Of a stretch of 64,000 nucleotides of DNA, positions 44,514-58,925 are shown piece after piece. Position numbers and translations under genes: made by a program. Within the stretch, counting starts at the first letter, position 1. Each line of letters starts with the position of its first letter. The notes under the pieces were generated by a model. That model had not been told where the DNA came from, did not search any database, and saw only the letters and a list, made by a program, of their open reading frames with translations. This DNA comes from Gerris lacustris (Eukaryota > Arthropoda > Insecta > Hemiptera > Gerridae), in NCBI GenBank assembly GCA_951217055.1, contig OX578281.1, positions 34,215,036 to 34,279,035 of the forward strand, read 5' to 3'.

Positions 44514-46469
44514 AAAATTAAAATTAAATATTAACTTTAAACTAACTTAATGACTGTGTTTCACTGTTACAAGACAGTAAGTTTACTTTATTCCCATGAA
44601 ATATAATTTCTCTTTGCGAAGGATTGAAATAAACCAAATTATTTATAAGGTAACAACCTTAAGTTATATTACTTTGAAAAACCCAGACACTAAACAAGTA
44701 TTAAAGCCTAGAGATGTATACTCAAAGTCTGAACTGTTTTTAATGTAATTAAAATAAAGTTGTCCTTGTGTTTATTACATTTATCTCAAAGTGCCTGCAT
44801 ATCTAGATCTATAGAGTTTTCCATTTATACGATATACGAGTATACTAATTAAGAAATCATTTCAAGTTTCACTGATTTGTGAAAGAAAGAAAAGGTTAAT
44901 CTTGTGTGTTTGGTACTTATATTAGTGAATGTTTACACTAGTTTGTTCGGCAGTCGTTAGAATGTATAAATCTGATGAGATTGAAGGTTTAATGAAGGTA
45001 TTTTTGAAGGGTTTATAGATGCTCATGAAAAATGCATGACTGTTTTACCGGGTGCGCCCCTAGAGTTTCCATTTCTATCCCCAAAACCCTAGAGCTGTTG
45101 AGAGCTGAGTCTCAATCAGTGTTAAACCCTTTTCTCTAGTCTTACCTTCTCCACCCTAATTTTTCTTAATGGTAACTTGTAGAAAATAACCACAAACCTG
45201 TAAATTTTTGTAACATTTTAAATCCAAATGTATTTAATACTTTCCATTTCTAGCTTTAGCCATTAGTAGATTATTTATTCATACTTTAGCTAGTAAGTAC
45301 ATAGACTTCTGCAGTTAAGGGCAGGAACCTACTACCTACCTACACCCTTAGGCACCGTTACTACCGAAAGGCGTAGCACTTGTATCATAGTTAATCCAGC
45401 TATCTATATTTTGAATGTGTATCTATTTGAACTGAAGTCAGGTCTTGCCAGGATAAGGTTTAGTTTCTAGGTAATCGTTCAGTTACACTCGGAATCATAA
45501 TTAGCATACACCTTAATGACGAAGAAACTGTGTTACGTTTCACTAGAAATATCACTACCCTGACAAATACAACACAAATACAATCCTCGACTTACGAACA
45601 TGACTTAATTCGTACTTACGATATCATTTTCCTTAAAATAAAAGTAAACAAAAATAGGTGAAGTATTTAAGTAAACATAAAGACACTACAGATTTAAATA
45701 GGAAACATTCATTTTATATTGAATAATCATATATTTTTAATTCACTGTTAGTTAACTAAATAAGTATGCTAAAGATACCGTTGAATATACAAGATAGTTT
45801 CTTTTTAGACTTGAACAGAATAAACAACTCTTCCAATCCTAGCACTTTACAAAATACTACATACCTTTAGCCTTGAAGATCTGAACTATTTGAATCTAAC
45901 CACCAAACTTTCGTTCAATCAGCTGAACTGCTTAAGTGTGGGCAAGATAGTGTTAAAATAACCCTCAGAGGCATTTTGTATAAGATCAAAACAACTGAAA
46001 TATGCTCTATCTGTAATATGATGGAAATGAAGACCCTATAATAAAAACGAGTCTACCCGCGGAAACCCATGCACAAGCTTATTAATATTGTACGAATGCG
46101 CGTGTGAACGAAACATAAGTTGTAGCTTTTATTTATCTTTTATTTATTTATTTCATTTATTGTCTGTATTTGCTTGTCGGTACAAATTACAGGCGATTCA
46201 TCTTGATCAATTAAACTCAATTTATATAAAAATTATTGCTGGTATCCAACATACCCGTGGCATTAATGCAATCGTTTTTTTTTTATATCATTTAATATAT
46301 ACCTACTCGTTCGGAGTATATATAATTTTATCATATGTTCCTTTTGATTTAATTTTCTTTTTTAAGGGTGTCTTTTGGGTATTTTTCAGTTACTTATGTT
46401 TTGGAATATCGATTTCGTGTAGGTACTCATATAAGGTTCTAATCTTATGAACCTGACACATATTAATAG

Positions 46470-46595
46470 AACAGCTTGGTTTTCCGGTGAAATCCGCGTC
46501 ACGAAGGGGTAGAAATCAGAGCTTCCACTACTGGAAGAGAGGCGTCGGTCTTCAACCCCTTCGTGACGCGGATTTCACCGGAAACCCAAGCTGTT
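46470..46595. repeat. GC-richer hairpin, 43-bp arms
   Basis: AACAGCTTGG...CCGGTGAAATCCGCGTCACG with an AAGGGGT tail is mirrored at 46553-46595 with about one mismatch. The roughly 40-nt loop contains a smaller stem. Base composition is much less AT-rich than its surroundings. It may be a MITE; an ATTAATA on both sides hints at a target duplication. A structured RNA cannot be excluded. Confidence 0.75.
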
Positions 46596-47453
46596 TATAA
46601 CATTAATAAGAGGTAAGTTTATTCATAAAATTGTTACACTCTAAAACTATATCATTCACGCTGAATTTAAATTGACAAATTGATAAATAAAAGTATTTAT
46701 TTAAATGGACTTAGCTGGTATGACGATAACGTAGGAGGTGGGTTGCATGCCGCTGCATAGGTGCTTACATTCCTGACGTCTTCGAACGACCTGGTGTGAA
46801 TTAAAGATGCATAAAATTAAATATAAGCTGAAGGCCCTGAGACTAATATAATGAAAAAATTTGAAAATTTAAAGTTACACGACCTGGTCTTATGGTGAGC
46901 TGGAAATCGTCAGCATAAAACCCATTCTGCTCCAAGCATATACATATTACGTCGCTGTGAAGTGAGAAGCTCAAGTGGTGATGCCTTTCCGAACGCACCT
47001 ATATTTGAGGAAGGTTTCATCTAACAGGTTATACCAATTTACGACCCTTTTACATTATTTGTTTACATCGTAACTGTACATCAATTTAAAGTTGACAAAA
47101 AGTGTTGTGATGATTTAAAGAAATTGTATGCTAATGGTACCATTGTGATCAACATAAAAGTATACTGAATTAAACAAGGTAAAAAATAAAAGTTAAAATG
47201 ACTGATGGTCTACAAGATTATGTATCTTTAAAAGTACTCATTCCATATTTATGAAATTTGAATTGTTTGTCGAACATTTTAATAGATTATTGTCAACCAT
47301 CTGCGCTCATTAAATATTGCTGAATAGATACTGTTATTCGCATAAAAGTAAAAAAAAAAAAAACTGTTTTGCTTTAAAAAAGGGAAACATTATTCGAAGT
47401 ATACTATAATGAGCCATAACAGCAAAACATATTTAAAATTACTCAATAGGACA

Positions 47454-47493
47454 CGAGGAAGCTATGTGCAACACTAATTAGAATACTTTTTTT
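47454..47493 (+). repeat. Repeat family A tail fragment
   Basis: Contains GAGGAAGCTATGTGCAACAC followed by TAATTAG, the family A terminal block alone. Confidence 0.55.
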
Positions 47494-48382
47494 GAATGCG
47501 ACAACAATTTATACAAAGATAAAACTATTATATTCTTAATTTTAGCTAATTTAACTTGTTAGATAAATATGTAGTTGACTTACATTATTTCATAAAATAG
47601 TTGAATTCAGATAACGTGTTAAAAATGAGTTGTTTTTTTCCTTCTGTACGTTTACAACCATTAGAATTAAATATAAAATTAATTTACTTTTTTAAATCTC
47701 TATCTTTTAATTTCTCAGAATTCAGTGTCAAAATGAAGGGAAGACGTACAAATGTTTTGTTTTGACCAAATAAGAAACCGTAAGGGATAGTGTAGTTTTT
47801 AATAAGAATCCGAGGCCAGGTGTGCGTGGTATAGGGTGTCGAGTCAAACTAATTATTTTTTTTCTTTCTTACTTTATGAGTAAACACTTCTAATTTAATT
47901 ATTATTTTAAATGCACTATATATTTTAATATACATATTATATTAAACAACGTTTGGTAGGGTTTAGACTTACAAGCGTTCGAATTCGTAAAACATATTGA
48001 TTTATTTATATTTCATTGATATCATAATAGTTACATATTATTGTAATCTATTGTTACTTTAAAAACAAGCTAGTAATAATAAGCATTTTTTGTTATTCTT
48101 AGCCTATATTACAAAATAAAATGAGAAGAGAGTGGTGAATTCTACTTACGAATAAATTCGATTTTTCCTTGTAGACATAACGTCGCTTCTTTTATTTAAT
48201 TCAATTATGATAAAAGTACGTATCATGTAAAGGATTGCATTTTTTGTTACTGTTGTGTGGCTGTATATTTAATTAATCTTTTATACCTAAACATTTTTTA
48301 GAGGTATTTTGCTATCTTTATTTAACAATATTAATTAATAACGCAGGTTATTAATAAATATTTTTGTCTATACAATATTATA

Positions 48383-48930
48383 CAGGGTGGAGCGCGGCAG
48401 ACGTATGAATTTGAAAATGTAATAAAACACAGAATGTTACAAAATAATTTGTTTTAATTTTTCCCTGATTTAATAACATGAGAAATTTAAATTTACCTAG
48501 ATTTAAACAAAGTATCGGATAAATGGTTCCCCTCACACTCCAAACACTGATTAAGCTTTATTCCAAGTTTTTGTGCACTCTTTCGAGCATTTCCACAGGA
48601 ATTTCGACAATATTAGCTTGAATGTTGTTCTTGAGGGCTTCCAGGGTTCTGGGACGATCGCTGCACACCAAGGATTCAAGGTATCCCCACAAAAAAAAAA
48701 TCACAAGGAGCCAAATCAGGCGATCTTGCTGGCCGGTTTAAATCGCCTCTTAAAGAGACGAGACACCCGGGAAATCTGTCTTGCAAAAGGTTTACGCAAA
48801 CCCTTGCAGCAAACCACTCCATTATGGCGACTGAACCCACGTGGAACATAAACTTCCCGTCCCCCTCTTTAAAAAGAACCCTACTCTCAATCCCCTCTTC
48901 AAATTCATACGTCTGCCACGCTCCACCCTG
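48383..48930 (-). mobile_element. Deleted mariner/Tc1-type element, 548 bp
   Basis: Inverted ends CAGGGTGGAGCG and CGCTCCACCCTG, continuing inward with GGCAGACGTATGAATTTGAA on both sides (one or two differences), flanked by TA (48381-48382, 48931-48932), as expected for TA-targeting elements. It carries only the C-terminal part of a transposase on the minus strand. Confidence 0.88.
48560..48880 (-). pseudogene. Mariner-type transposase C-terminal fragment
   Basis: The minus strand reads RFPGCLVSLRGDLNRPARS, PDLAPCDFFxWGY, then (after a slip in a run of A/T near 48695) SLVCSDRPRTLEALKNNI and VEIPVEMLERVHKNL. These match the last DDE block and tail of mariner-like transposases (WPPRSPDL-P-DFFLWGY, ...EIPAEMLERV-QN). 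The N-terminal DNA-binding domain and the first two catalytic Asp motifs are gone, so it is inactive; it might be moved in trans through its intact ends. Confidence 0.75.
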
Positions 48931-48954
48931 TACATTTTGAAATAGACATAAATT

Positions 48955-49394
48955 GGTTACGAGCTTACCAAAGATAACGGAAGAATTGTGATAATTCCGT
49001 TTCACACATCAGGGAACATTATTGGTCTCTGTCTGTCGGTCAGTCCATCAACGTTTTTGTGAACCACTACATAAAAATCGAATTAAATTTGGATGGTAAG
49101 TCATAATAAGCCTATTGTTGGTCCCATAATAAGGTCAACCCTCTGCAAACATTACTTTCTTCCGCGTCTGCAACTATGTCTTAAATAGTATATTATACTC
49201 ACCCCATGTTTAAAAAATTTGGATGGATTGCTTAAGTCAAGTATGGACTTAACAATTTGTGCACATTTAATATTGAATAAAAAAATGCGGCCCTACTAGA
49301 AATTGAAACTGATCCAAATCTCATATATGACCATTCGTCCAATAATAGAACGCGAGGAAAGTATGTGCCACACCAATTAACAAACTATTTTTAA
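48955..49394 (+). repeat. Dispersed repeat family A, copy 3
   Basis: AGCTTACCAAAGATAACGGAAG start, GGGAACATTATTGGTCTCTGTCTG, TAAATTTGGATGGTAAGTCA and the GTATGTGCCACACCAATTAACA tail. It begins only about 25 bp after the mariner element. Confidence 0.7.
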
Positions 49395-52007
49395 TAGTGT
49401 TCTACCTTTTGTATTCGTAAGAATGTAATTATGTTTTCGTCTCGCAGACTAAAACTATAACATGTGTTTTTAAGACAGACTCATTAGTTCTAAAGCAGCT
49501 ATTTACGGCACTACCGCTGTTCTTTATTTTACAACCTTTAACCCGGCAATGTTAAAAGCTTCCACATGTTTTAGCTGAGTTGAAATGGATCTTTATGCGA
49601 CCTCAGATGGATAAGACCAAAGAGGTTGGTAACTTTTCAGGTTTTTATTGCTGTTCTTTAACTACTTGTAACATATAGTTACTTTACCCAATTTCTCCTT
49701 CTTCCTTTAATAAAAAAAAAAGTAATTTAACAAGACCTAATCTACGAATTTTAATAAAAATGTAATTACATTTTAAGAGCTCTTGTTCACATTGGAATGA
49801 TTGTTTAACCTACCTTTACCCTTGGCATAAAAGAAACTAAGATTATTAATTATTTTATATAGAGTGCGTCCCATGATAGAGTTCTGTTATATTAAATTAG
49901 TGGTAGTAATTAATGGTAGCTCGAGCTCAGATAGAAGAGCTGTACTACCAATAAAGTTAAGCAGCATCGGGCATGGTCGCCATTTAAAGAAAGGCATTTT
50001 TTGTCACTTTGATTCATGAAATAAATTCCAAAGAGTGAAGTGACTAACACCTCTACCTTTGTTTATTTTTGACGAATTACTTCTTTAGTAATTATATCTT
50101 TTTAATATTATTTTTCTTATTGGGCTCTTGGGATGATCATTAAAAAACATTTCTATTTTTTTAAAAACAGTATAATTGGTGCAAATTTTTGCCCATACCT
50201 GGGCATCATCAGGCCTTTATCTGAGTAATAAGCGTGTTCATTTCTAACTTCTAATCTAGAGGGTGATAATCAACAAAGGGTGAGTAACATTATCTTACTT
50301 AAATTTGCACCAATTATACTGTTTTAAAAAAAATAGAAATGTTTTTTTAATGATCAGCGCAAGAGCCCAATAAGAAAAAGAATATTACAAAATTTAAGGG
50401 ATTAACTGAAGAATAAATATATATTTTTAATTATATCACAAATGAAAAGTTTTTTCAAGTTTCTTTTAAAAGGTTTAAGCCTAACAGGTTTGAAAATGTT
50501 ATAATGTAGGAACGAAATATATAGCCATTTATGAAATGAGGAAGTTTACTTTATTTCATTTTTTAAAAAAAAATAATTAAACCCCTACTTGAAACAAAAT
50601 ATAAAATTGATCATATATTTGTTGGTTCTATCTCACTTAGATTTCAACCTTTAAAACGACCAGTTAGCTAGATAGTACCCCCAACTGGTGGAAATGTTAA
50701 CACTTTGCTTCAAGATTCACATTTTACTGTACTAGTTTAAGATAGTATATTGGGCACAGATTGACACAAATGTTTGAATAATAAATCTAACAGTCTTGTC
50801 TATGTTCTCGATGTACTCAAACAGGCTCTTAAATAAATTAAACCTGGATAAATATATCTTGAATTACTTTTATTACGTTCTTTGATCGAAAATGTTAAAT
50901 TCCTTGAAAATCCGATGTTAATTCATAGTGTTAAATTTAAATGAATGCTTTTATGTACCACCATTTTAACTAAAAGTAAAGCTTAATTTAAATGTATCCT
51001 TTATTTATAATACATTTGCTTACATCACAAACACCAAAGTTAGAATGAACCTGTCCGCTTCAAAAATGATATACAATAAAATAGTCTATCCAAGTAAACT
51101 CGAAAAAATTATATAGTAAATATCTGAATGTATTTTTTATTCTACAGAGTGTACCATAAATTAGTTATTAGTGTATTCTAGTTGTTATATATTTAAATAT
51201 ATTATAGCTAGAACGTATTTAAGTATGTTTTTAGGGAGCAGCAGCGAAATATATAGCTAAAATTAATTCCTTGATTTCTTCTCGTGTTTTTTTTAAATAT
51301 GTTTTATAAATACTGAAACCGCCATTAAAATCAGTCCAATATTTTAGGCTTTATGCAACATCACACTTTTCTAAATTTTCTTTATAAATATATTTTTCGG
51401 TCTTCTTCTTCTCATTTAAAGATATGATATCTTAATATGTTATATTGATTACTTGAAAGCTCTAGTTGCTTTTATAAAGTATATTTAATAGTACACAGAT
51501 AACCTTGGAAGCCTCTAGCCAAGCCTGTTATGATTACAATTCTAAGAGTTGGTCAAGTTTCCGTTCCATTGTGCTTTGGCCTATTGTGTATAGTGTTCAT
51601 TAGTATTGAATTCAACCGAAGGGAAACACTGTCTGTGGTCTTGAAGGACAAGTTAGAAGAGGTTCTGAATTGTAGAGCTCAGGATTCAGCAGATGTCCTT
51701 CACTCTGTTCGCTAAGGAACGGAAGTAGGGCGAGTTTCCTCTGTCCATTGTCAAGAAAAGGGCTGTTTAATGTGGAATGTCTTGAATTTGGATCTGCTTT
51801 GACTTAGAATGAGGCAACTACTTGCTCTGACTTAAATTAAAATACAAATAAAGAGTACCACCAACAAAAAGAATATACTTTTAATGTGTCGAACTTTTAC
51901 ATCCTGAAATTTCAATTCGTTAAATTCATTACACACAGATGAACTGATGACAAACATCTTTTTATTTTTTCGTAACCTTAACTAACTGTGAGCTCTGAAA
52001 CTATTGT
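49395..52007. other. Intergenic DNA with one foldback element
   Basis: Apart from 50106-50386 nothing recognisable. An open frame at 51530-51715 (61 codons, with a hydrophobic stretch VPLCFGLLCIVFI) could be a small membrane protein but has no supporting context; I do not call it as a gene. Confidence 0.45.
50106..50386. repeat. Foldback element, arms about 80 bp
   Basis: AATATTATTTTTCTTATTGGGCTCTTG and ATTTCTATTTTTTT...CAGTATAATTGGTGCAAATTT are mirrored by 50308-50386. The 117-bp spacer is unrelated. Non-coding; MITE or foldback type. Confidence 0.75.
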
Positions 52008-52604
52008 TGCTTCCAAGCTTACCGAAGGTAACGGAAGCTATGTGGTCGTTTAGAAAAACGAAAATATTTGATGTCTCCGATTTCAAAAATTCCAAGACAG
52101 AAACCCGTTTCAGACATCAGGGAACATTTTTTGTTCCGTGTCTGTCTATGGGTTTGTCGCTATATTTTTGCGAACCAACATATCTATAAAACTACAAGTC
52201 CTTTATATATTAGGTCATAATTATTACTCATCGTTGGTCCAATATAAGTTTCAACCTTCTTCGCCTATTTGTTTCTCTTCAACATGCGTACAAACATACA
52301 TTTATTTAACCTATTATCTTCAAAAGTACTCAAAAGTAATTTGATATTTATGAAATTGGGATGGTTTGTAGAAAGTAGACCGCAGATAGCACCAGATTAA
52401 TTTCAACCGTCTACGCAATTTAATTTTTGCTTAATTTATACTTTAATTCATGTAACAAATAAAAACAATTTTAACATTTTAAAAAAAAAAACGGAGGAAA
52501 CTATGAAATTAATTAGGCAATAATGGCTTGTAAAAGCATAAAAATCAATAAAGTACGTGATAGATGTGAGGAAGCTATGTGCCACATTAATTGGCTGTCA
52601 ATTT
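52008..52604 (+). repeat. Dispersed repeat family A, copy 4
   Basis: GCTTACCGAAGGTAACGGAAGC start, GTTTCAGACATCAGGGAACA, GTGTCTGTCTATGGG, CATGCGTACAAACATACAT and the GAGGAAGCTATGTGCCACAT tail with TAATTGGC; the most complete copy here. Confidence 0.75.
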
Positions 52605-53224
52605 TTTAAATATCTGGTGAAGTGGATTGGAAAACTTATATTGTACATACCACTGAGGGAAATAATTCGAAGAATCTACCATTAATTCTGTAATTGACAG
52701 TTAAAAAAATCCCTTTCCGTTTCTACGATCATTTTAGAAATTAAAATAATATAAAGTATAAACATTACAAAACTATGTATAAAGAGTGAGCCAGAGAAAG
52801 ATAAATTAGTTGATTAAGAAATATTCACTGTTTAGTGGCCTAATCTTTAACTCAAGTGATCATTTAAAAATTCCTTTGATGTTGAAGCTCAATTTTCGTT
52901 AGGCTTTTTAATATTTGGAATTATGTACAAGGTATGTTTTATATATTTTATAATTTTATTATCTGTTATCCAGAAAACAGATCTCAAAATTTCCATCAAT
53001 AAAACTATTTAATTATCCAGTTTCTTCAAGATTTATATTTATTTTAATGTTTCAATAATGATATTAAATTTTACAAAAATGAGCGGAATGAAATTTTTGT
53101 AAACAATTTTAAGAATTAATTTATTAGAATATAATAATATTTTAACTGAAATCGTCTAAAGTACATATTTATGAAGAGGTAAGACTTAAAAAAACAATTT
53201 ATACTGATATTATAAAGAGGTAAA

Positions 53225-53640
53225 ATTTTCTGTTTGTTTGTTTGTAGGAGGCAATCTCTGGAACAATTGATCCGATTTTGAAAATTCTTTCACTAGTAGA
53301 AAGCTACACTATTCCCGAGTGAAAAAGGCTGTGTTTTATTGTATTATTATCTATATTTGTGTGTTTGTAGGATATAATCTCGAATTACAGATCCGATTCT
53401 GAAAAGTCTTTCTCTGATAGAAAGCTAAACAAATTATATGATCTAAAAGGAAGGAGAATAGCAATATGGGGGAAGGAGGGAGACATGCAGGAGGCTTAAG
53501 TATCCAGATATTCTCGCTTAGTAAAATAACTTGCATGTTTCTTAACGGTAGTTTATGAACCATCTATTTAAAAAATACATTAAAAATAACACACTTTACA
53601 CACTTCGAGCACGGGCATACAGCTAGTATAAGATAAAATG
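53225..53640 (+). repeat. Helitron-like or related non-autonomous element with internal tandem copies
   Basis: Two versions of TTTGTAGGA..ATAATCTC-like and GATCCGATT(T/C)TGAAAA followed by TCTTTC...TAGAAAGCTA (53240-53310 and 53368-53430). The end reads CGGGCATACAGCTAGTA. The CTAG(T) terminus and the wording of the blocks resemble arthropod Helitron-derived repeats. Class assignment is by resemblance only. Confidence 0.45.
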
Positions 53641-56320
53641 AAAACACCACATTATAATTCAAAATATATGCCCTCCCCCTTCGCCCCCTATATTTATACG
53701 TATATTTAATACACGCTACATAAGTGTGTTTTAACATTATTATAAGAATGCATTATTCCCATAATAATAATAATAATAAAACATAAATATTGTGATAAAA
53801 AATACGCATATAAACCACACAATTATTTTCTCTTAACTTGAAATAATATTTTGAGATAAAACATTGTTGAGATGTAGACTTTTTAGGATATATTTTTTTA
53901 TTGATATTTTATTATTTGTTAGTATGAACATTTATTCATCATATCTGTGGTATTTGGGGGAAAATGGAATTGGAAAATGGAGAAGAACTGCAATGTAGAA
54001 ACAGCAATGGAAGGAAAAACACTTTGAACCACATAAAAGTCACAAAATCTTTATGCATTATTAATTATTGCATTTTTTAAAATCCTTTATATTAACTTTA
54101 CTTTTGTTTGTGCTTGTCGTCTACCGCCAAAATCTTTGAAGGGTTAATTTACAATCTTCCAGTCATCGTACGGAGCAAAAACTTGGCACATAGACTCTGT
54201 ACCAATTCAAAAACATTCTATCAAATTAATTTAAATTAATATTAATTAATACATAAGAAATAAATTTATCTATTACAAAAATTTAGTTAAATTAAAATTA
54301 ATTAATACCATTTATACTATTCTATTAATTGATCATATGAATAATTTTTACTTGCCGATGATTTATAGTAAATATTTAGATTTTTTTGGGTTCGTGATCA
54401 CATTTCAAGTGAAACAAGAATATATTCATTTAAACATTGGGTCTGCCAATGTATTTATACCCTTTATCATTTCTTTTCAAAGTATGTATGTATCAAATTA
54501 AAATTTTATTACGTATTGTTTAATTTTTCTTTGTTTTACAGAGGTAAATTCAAAATGCATTATTTATGTGTGCAAATAGTTATATTTGTTTTTCAAAAGA
54601 AAACTGAGCCACCAATACACATTTTCAACGAAGAAACCCCCTAAATACATAATGTAGGACAAGTAAAGGGTTCACTGGGAGGTCCAAGAAAAGGACAAAT
54701 ATTCCGCCAGAAGGCAGCATGTGGCACATAGTGGCCGCCTAATATCGGTTCCAGGGTTTGTGCCAGTGCCGTGGCTGTGGTTTACTCCTACTTCTTAAAG
54801 GGTCTCTCTTGTACAAACATACCCCCACTGTAAAAAGTGTTTTTCAACACTCCTGTATTAGAATTGATATAAAGGAAAAGGTAGGACCCTTTACTAACAT
54901 CAAATGTTTGCTTACATACTTATAACATACATTTTTCTTTCTATTATATTATTTTTTTTTGTTCTTTTCTTTTAAAAATAGTGCAGATTTCAAGAAAAGG
55001 TATTTGATTTACAAGTTTTCATAACAGTTATATATTTTATTTACAATGGATATATTTTATCGTTCTCACACAGTTTCTCAACAATATATTTTTTGAGTTA
55101 TCTATGTATATAATATAGAAATTGTATGAATAGTGAGGATGACTGTGAACCGACCGCGAAGCTCATTTTGTTTGGTAGTAGAACATTTATGTGTTTAATA
55201 TTTATGTATTTTTGCTTCCGAGCTTACAGAAGGGAATGGAAGGACGACATTTCTTTTATATTTTTGAATTATAAAATTCCTAGAAAGAAATTCGTTTCAC
55301 AAATTAAGGAATTAGGATAAGGATAAGTCTCTTATCTGAATGTAAGGGTCTAATTTTTTGCAAACAACCACTTCTTATAAACTAATCGTCCTATTTTATT
55401 GACATTTGGATGGTAGGTCATAGTTGAGAACAAGTATGAAAAAAAAAATCCAAAATTCAAACCTTAAGGATAGTAATTTAAAGTTTTCAGATAATACATC
55501 AAGTAGTTTTCCAAAGGTCTTAACTTTTTTTCACATAACTGTAGAAAATATCTAATATAACAAAACCTGCAGACAGTTGCATCACGTCCAACTGTTCAAC
55601 TGTCTTATTAGTAAAAAAGTTTTCCTTGCACGGAACGTTTATAAAAAAAAAAGCCGTATCTTCTCTCTCATTAGAATTTTTATACTTTGATGAGAAGGTT
55701 ATTCCTTCTTATGAATTATAATGTTTAAATGCCTTTTGGATATTAGCTTAGTTAACATCGACATTGTTTGGACTCCTAAGTTCTCCAAAGATAAATATTT
55801 TATACTGTTTGTGGGTAAACAAGTCTTAATTATGTAACATATTGAAAGCCACTCAGCACCCCATTTTTGGCTTAGGTGCTGACGAGGACTCGAGTAATAA
55901 TATATTAAATAAGAAAAAGCCAAAATAAAAAAAAAAATAACTAAAATATCTATTAAAATAATTAATAAGAACTATATTTAACCTAAAATACATTTTACTA
56001 GGCTACTTTTAGACTAGTTTTAACATGGTGTTTCAGGCGAAGGGTAGGGGAACTAACAAAATAACTTGGATGAATGTATTGCCAGTACACTTTTTAACCT
56101 AATTTTTTTTTTTTTTTTTTTCTTTTTTTTAATGAAAGGGCTCAGGTGATACTTTAAAAGGTGGTTATTTTAAAAGGTTTATATTATTATATATCTATAA
56201 GGGTTTGAAAGTATTGTGTGGAAGAATGCACACAATCTCTGGTTAGCTTGAATCTAAAAGGTTAAACAGCCAATAGAACGTGTGCTAAAGCAAGGCAGGC
56301 TATTTATCAAGCATATTATA
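53641..56320. other. Intergenic DNA, with a partial repeat family A copy at 55213-55435
   Basis: 55213-55435 has CCGAGCTTACAGAAGGGAATGG, ATTTGGATGGTAGGTCAT and related family A blocks without the tail. 54640-54840 is less AT-rich but has no long frame. Otherwise nothing recognised. Confidence 0.5.
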
Positions 56321-56324
56321 TTAG

Positions 56325-57380
<1,056 letters not shown>

Positions 57381-57659
57381 ATGTTATTGTGAGTGTTAGT
57401 ATGTATGAGGCAAAATAACAAATTACAAAGAGCAGCTTGTCTCAAGCCATTAGAATCGAATGTCTTACGCCCGGCTTCAGGCCAACATTTAATGGAATTT
57501 GAACATTTTCAAACTAAAATGTAGCAAAGTCACTACAAATAATCGAATAGCAAAAAGAGGACAAAACTGGAACATTTCTTCACTTAAAACATTTCCAACC
57601 AAATTACATTCTTAGTTTCATGCTTCCCTCTTCGTGTTTATACACAAAATAGTGAGTGA

Positions 57660-57765
57660 TATGTATAATATTATATATACATATCACATACATACATATA
57701 TATACATATGTATGATATGTATGTATATATGTATGATATATATATACATAAATATCACATATAGT
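57660..57765. repeat. Imperfect (TATG/CATA)n low-complexity region
   Basis: Alternating ATGTAT, CATACATA and ATATAC units; no coding meaning. Confidence 0.7.
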
Positions 57766-58342
57766 AGTGTGAGTATGATATGTTGTCACTTTAATTTTTG
57801 GACTATACACCACTTATGTTCTTGTTCTTATTTATTTAGAGGCTTCACAATCGTCATAATCGACAGTCTTTCTAAAAATTTGACAGTGTTTTATGTAATT
57901 TGAGAAAAGACAAATACATAGTCAGAAAAAAGGTAATCAAGGTGAAGGCGAAAGCACCAGAGGAAGACAGCATAATGCTATATTTTTTAATTTATTTTCT
58001 CTCTTACATCTTTAACGATTAAAAATTTTGTTTTACATATGTATCAACATGTAGATAAAATCCTTCTTTCTCAGTTTTGTACAAACACAACTCCTAAATT
58101 AAAATTACCAGCAATATGTTTGTGTACTTGTACTAGAAGCGGACACACAAAAAGTTTGGTGTTTGTATGGTAGACACTTAATGTGTAAAATTGTGGACAA
58201 ATAACTTTTACTTAAAATTTGATCTAAAAAAAAACAACAACAAAATATGCTCGTAAACATTTAAAAAATCAGAAATTTTACAGATAAATTATTTTTGTAA
58301 AACATTTAAAATTTTGACTTGAAAAACATGATATTTTTAAAA

Positions 58343-58925
58343 AAGTCCAGTCATGCACCATGACTTAATGAGCGAATTTTTAAAGAAATGTGTGTATTAT
58401 TGGCTTATGATAATATAGGAAAATTTTGGCACAGGGGTACGAGGTACAAAAGTCAAAATAGTATTTACCCTTCAAGATGCATGTCGTTGGAAAGCTCTTT
58501 AAGAATAGAGTAATTGTTTTTATATACACTTTTATCATATTTTCATATAAAAGGGGGGTAAAATGGAAAAAACACGTTTTTATGCTATTTGTGACCCTAA
58601 ATTGTAAAAATTTGACCCCTAAATGAACTCCAAAAATTCTGGCCAACGAACTCATCCTTTCTTTTGATATTATTGACATTTTAAAATTTGTTTGAAATTT
58701 TTAAGTGCATCCTAAGGGGAGATATCGTCTGGAGTGACACATATATACATTATACTTACATGTATACATACATACATAAAAAAAGTGTTAAATTTTTGGA
58801 ATCGATTCAGAATGGCAAACGGAAAACGAATTTCCATGGAAAAAAATTTCAAAAATACGCATTACAAAAATTTTGAAGCCATTGCAATAACGTAATTTTC
58901 TTTGAATATTCGCTAATAAATATAT
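58343..58925 (-). repeat. Dispersed repeat family C, copy 3 (uninterrupted)
   Basis: Inverse orientation to copies 1 and 2: AGTCCAGTCATGCACCATGACTT start, then GATGCATGTCGTTGGAAAGC, GGCCAACGAACTCATCC, GATATCGTCTGGAGTGACAC, and the GAAGCCATTGCAATAACG and AATTTTCTTTGAATATTCGC end. About 580 bp without foreign insertions, so it defines the unit. Confidence 0.75.

Larger units (their letters stand above)
42309..48380. other. Intergenic DNA with hairpins, no gene seen
   Basis: Six kilobases of mostly AT-rich DNA. Contents: a 19-nt poly(G) tract at 43592-43610, the palindromes at 44381-44513 and 46470-46595, a repeat family A tail at 47454-47493. An open frame at 46088-46450 is dominated by Phe, Ile, Tyr and Leu from AT-rich DNA and overlaps no recognised domain. 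Confidence 0.5.

Noticed and set aside
46088..46450. 120-codon open frame
   Set aside because: AT-driven Phe/Ile/Tyr/Leu composition, no domain, no splice or promoter context.
51530..51715. 61-codon frame with a hydrophobic stretch
   Set aside because: Could be a small membrane protein, but there is no homology, context or expression evidence.
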